Assembly (NCBI GenBank): GCA_902781245.1
Contig: CACZIP010000158.1
Coordinates: 1-5,256, forward strand
DNA: 5,256 bases
Source: an uncultured Coriobacteriaceae bacterium
Lineage (GTDB): Bacteria; Actinomycetota; Coriobacteriia; Coriobacteriales; Eggerthellaceae
Direction: 5' to 3'
Part shown: positions 4,975-5,256 of the stretch, one piece after another
Layout: each line of letters begins with the position of its first letter
How positions within the stretch are numbered: the first letter of the stretch is position 1
The notes under the pieces: generated by a model
Seen by the model: the letters and a program-made list of their open reading frames with translations, nothing else
The model's database searches: none
What the model was told of the DNA's origin: nothing
Made by a program: the position numbers and the translations under genes

Positions 4975-5256
4975 GTGGGCACAGTTGCGCAAGGGCCCCG
5001 GAAAGTCGGCCTCATCGACGTCGGCGGCGGTCTCCGCGGCGCCTACGGTGCCGGCGTGCTCGACCGGTGCATCGACGACGGCATCCGTTTCGACTACTGC
5101 ATAGGCGTATCTGCCGGCAGCGCGAACGTCGCCGCCTTCCTCGCCGGCCAGAAAGGCCGCAACCTGCGCTTCTACGCCGACTACAGCGCCCGCCCCGCGT
5201 TCATGGGCCTCGGGGCGCTTCGGGCGTCGGGCTCGTTTCTGGACGTGGAGTACGTG
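4975..5256 (+). CDS. Patatin-like phospholipase, N-terminal part (runs off the window)
   Basis: The first 94 codons of a patatin-family lipid acyl hydrolase, still open at the window edge. The oxyanion-hole loop GGGLRG (residues 17-22) follows a first beta-strand (KVGLIDV), and the nucleophile elbow GVSAGS (44-49) places the catalytic serine at S46. The second catalytic residue, the Asp of the DG[A/G] motif, would lie beyond the window. There is no signal peptide, so a cytoplasmic or membrane-associated enzyme acting on phospholipid or another acyl ester is expected. The start GTG at 4975 is supported by GAGGAG at 4962-4967, 7 nt upstream and inside the last codons of the radical SAM gene. 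That arrangement points to translational coupling and a single operon. Full-length bacterial relatives usually have about 250-320 residues. Confidence 0.92.
   Translation, partial: MGTVAQGPRKVGLIDVGGGLRGAYGAGVLDRCIDDGIRFDYCIGVSAGSANVAAFLAGQKGRNLRFYADYSARPAFMGLGALRASGSFLDVEYV

Noticed and set aside
3483..5015. A 510-residue open frame on the minus strand
   Set aside because: It is antisense to the radical SAM gene, which has clear catalytic motifs, a promoter and a ribosome site. The antisense product has no recognisable domain and its openness follows from GC-rich codon structure.
1..5256. CRISPR array or riboswitch
   Set aside because: No regularly spaced repeats of suitable length and no recognisable aptamer core were seen; the only phased repeats are the 9-bp motifs at 1774-1815.

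Overview
The window looks like a chromosomal segment of a GC-rich, low-diversity-codon actinobacterium. I would guess class Coriobacteriia (Eggerthella-like gut anaerobe), from the high-GC codon use of the right half, the radical SAM/patatin gene pair and the Rrf2-type regulator. That assignment is inference; there is no rRNA or complete tRNA here to fix it.

Left part (1-1820): an AT-rich block, clearly different in base composition from the rest, with one long gene for a 516-residue protein of no recognised function (163-1713). It is followed by three TGTCCCAA direct repeats phased at 11 and 22 bp, an intrinsic terminator on the minus strand, and the 3' half of an initiator tRNA-fMet gene (1860-1905, minus) cut in the anticodon stem-loop. 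Together these look like one end of an integrated element that used the tRNA-fMet gene as its attachment site. The AT-rich gene would then be cargo, or part of a second element stacked at the same site.

Middle part (1906-2760): no intact gene. On the minus strand it holds the C-terminal ends of two decayed genes, an ABC-2 type transporter permease (about 2173-2460) and an AAA-family ATPase (about 2551-2736). Each broken end lies at an inverted repeat. There is also a short C-rich tandem repeat at 2021-2042. This is a scar zone next to the tRNA site.

Right part (2760-5256): an apparently intact regulatory and metabolic unit. An Rrf2-family repressor-like gene (2760-3296, minus) is divergent from a radical SAM/SPASM-like protein (3546-4970, plus), which is followed after 4 bp by a patatin-like phospholipase gene that runs off the window (4975-5256+). 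The radical SAM gene has a near-consensus sigma-70 promoter (TTGACA, 17 bp, TATGAT) bracketed by two copies of GTAAC-N7-GTTRC whose centres are exactly 40 bp apart. The simple reading is that the divergent Rrf2 protein, or another dimeric regulator, represses the radical SAM-patatin operon by binding both sites. The substrate of the pair is unknown; a role in lipid or envelope modification is only suggested by the patatin partner.
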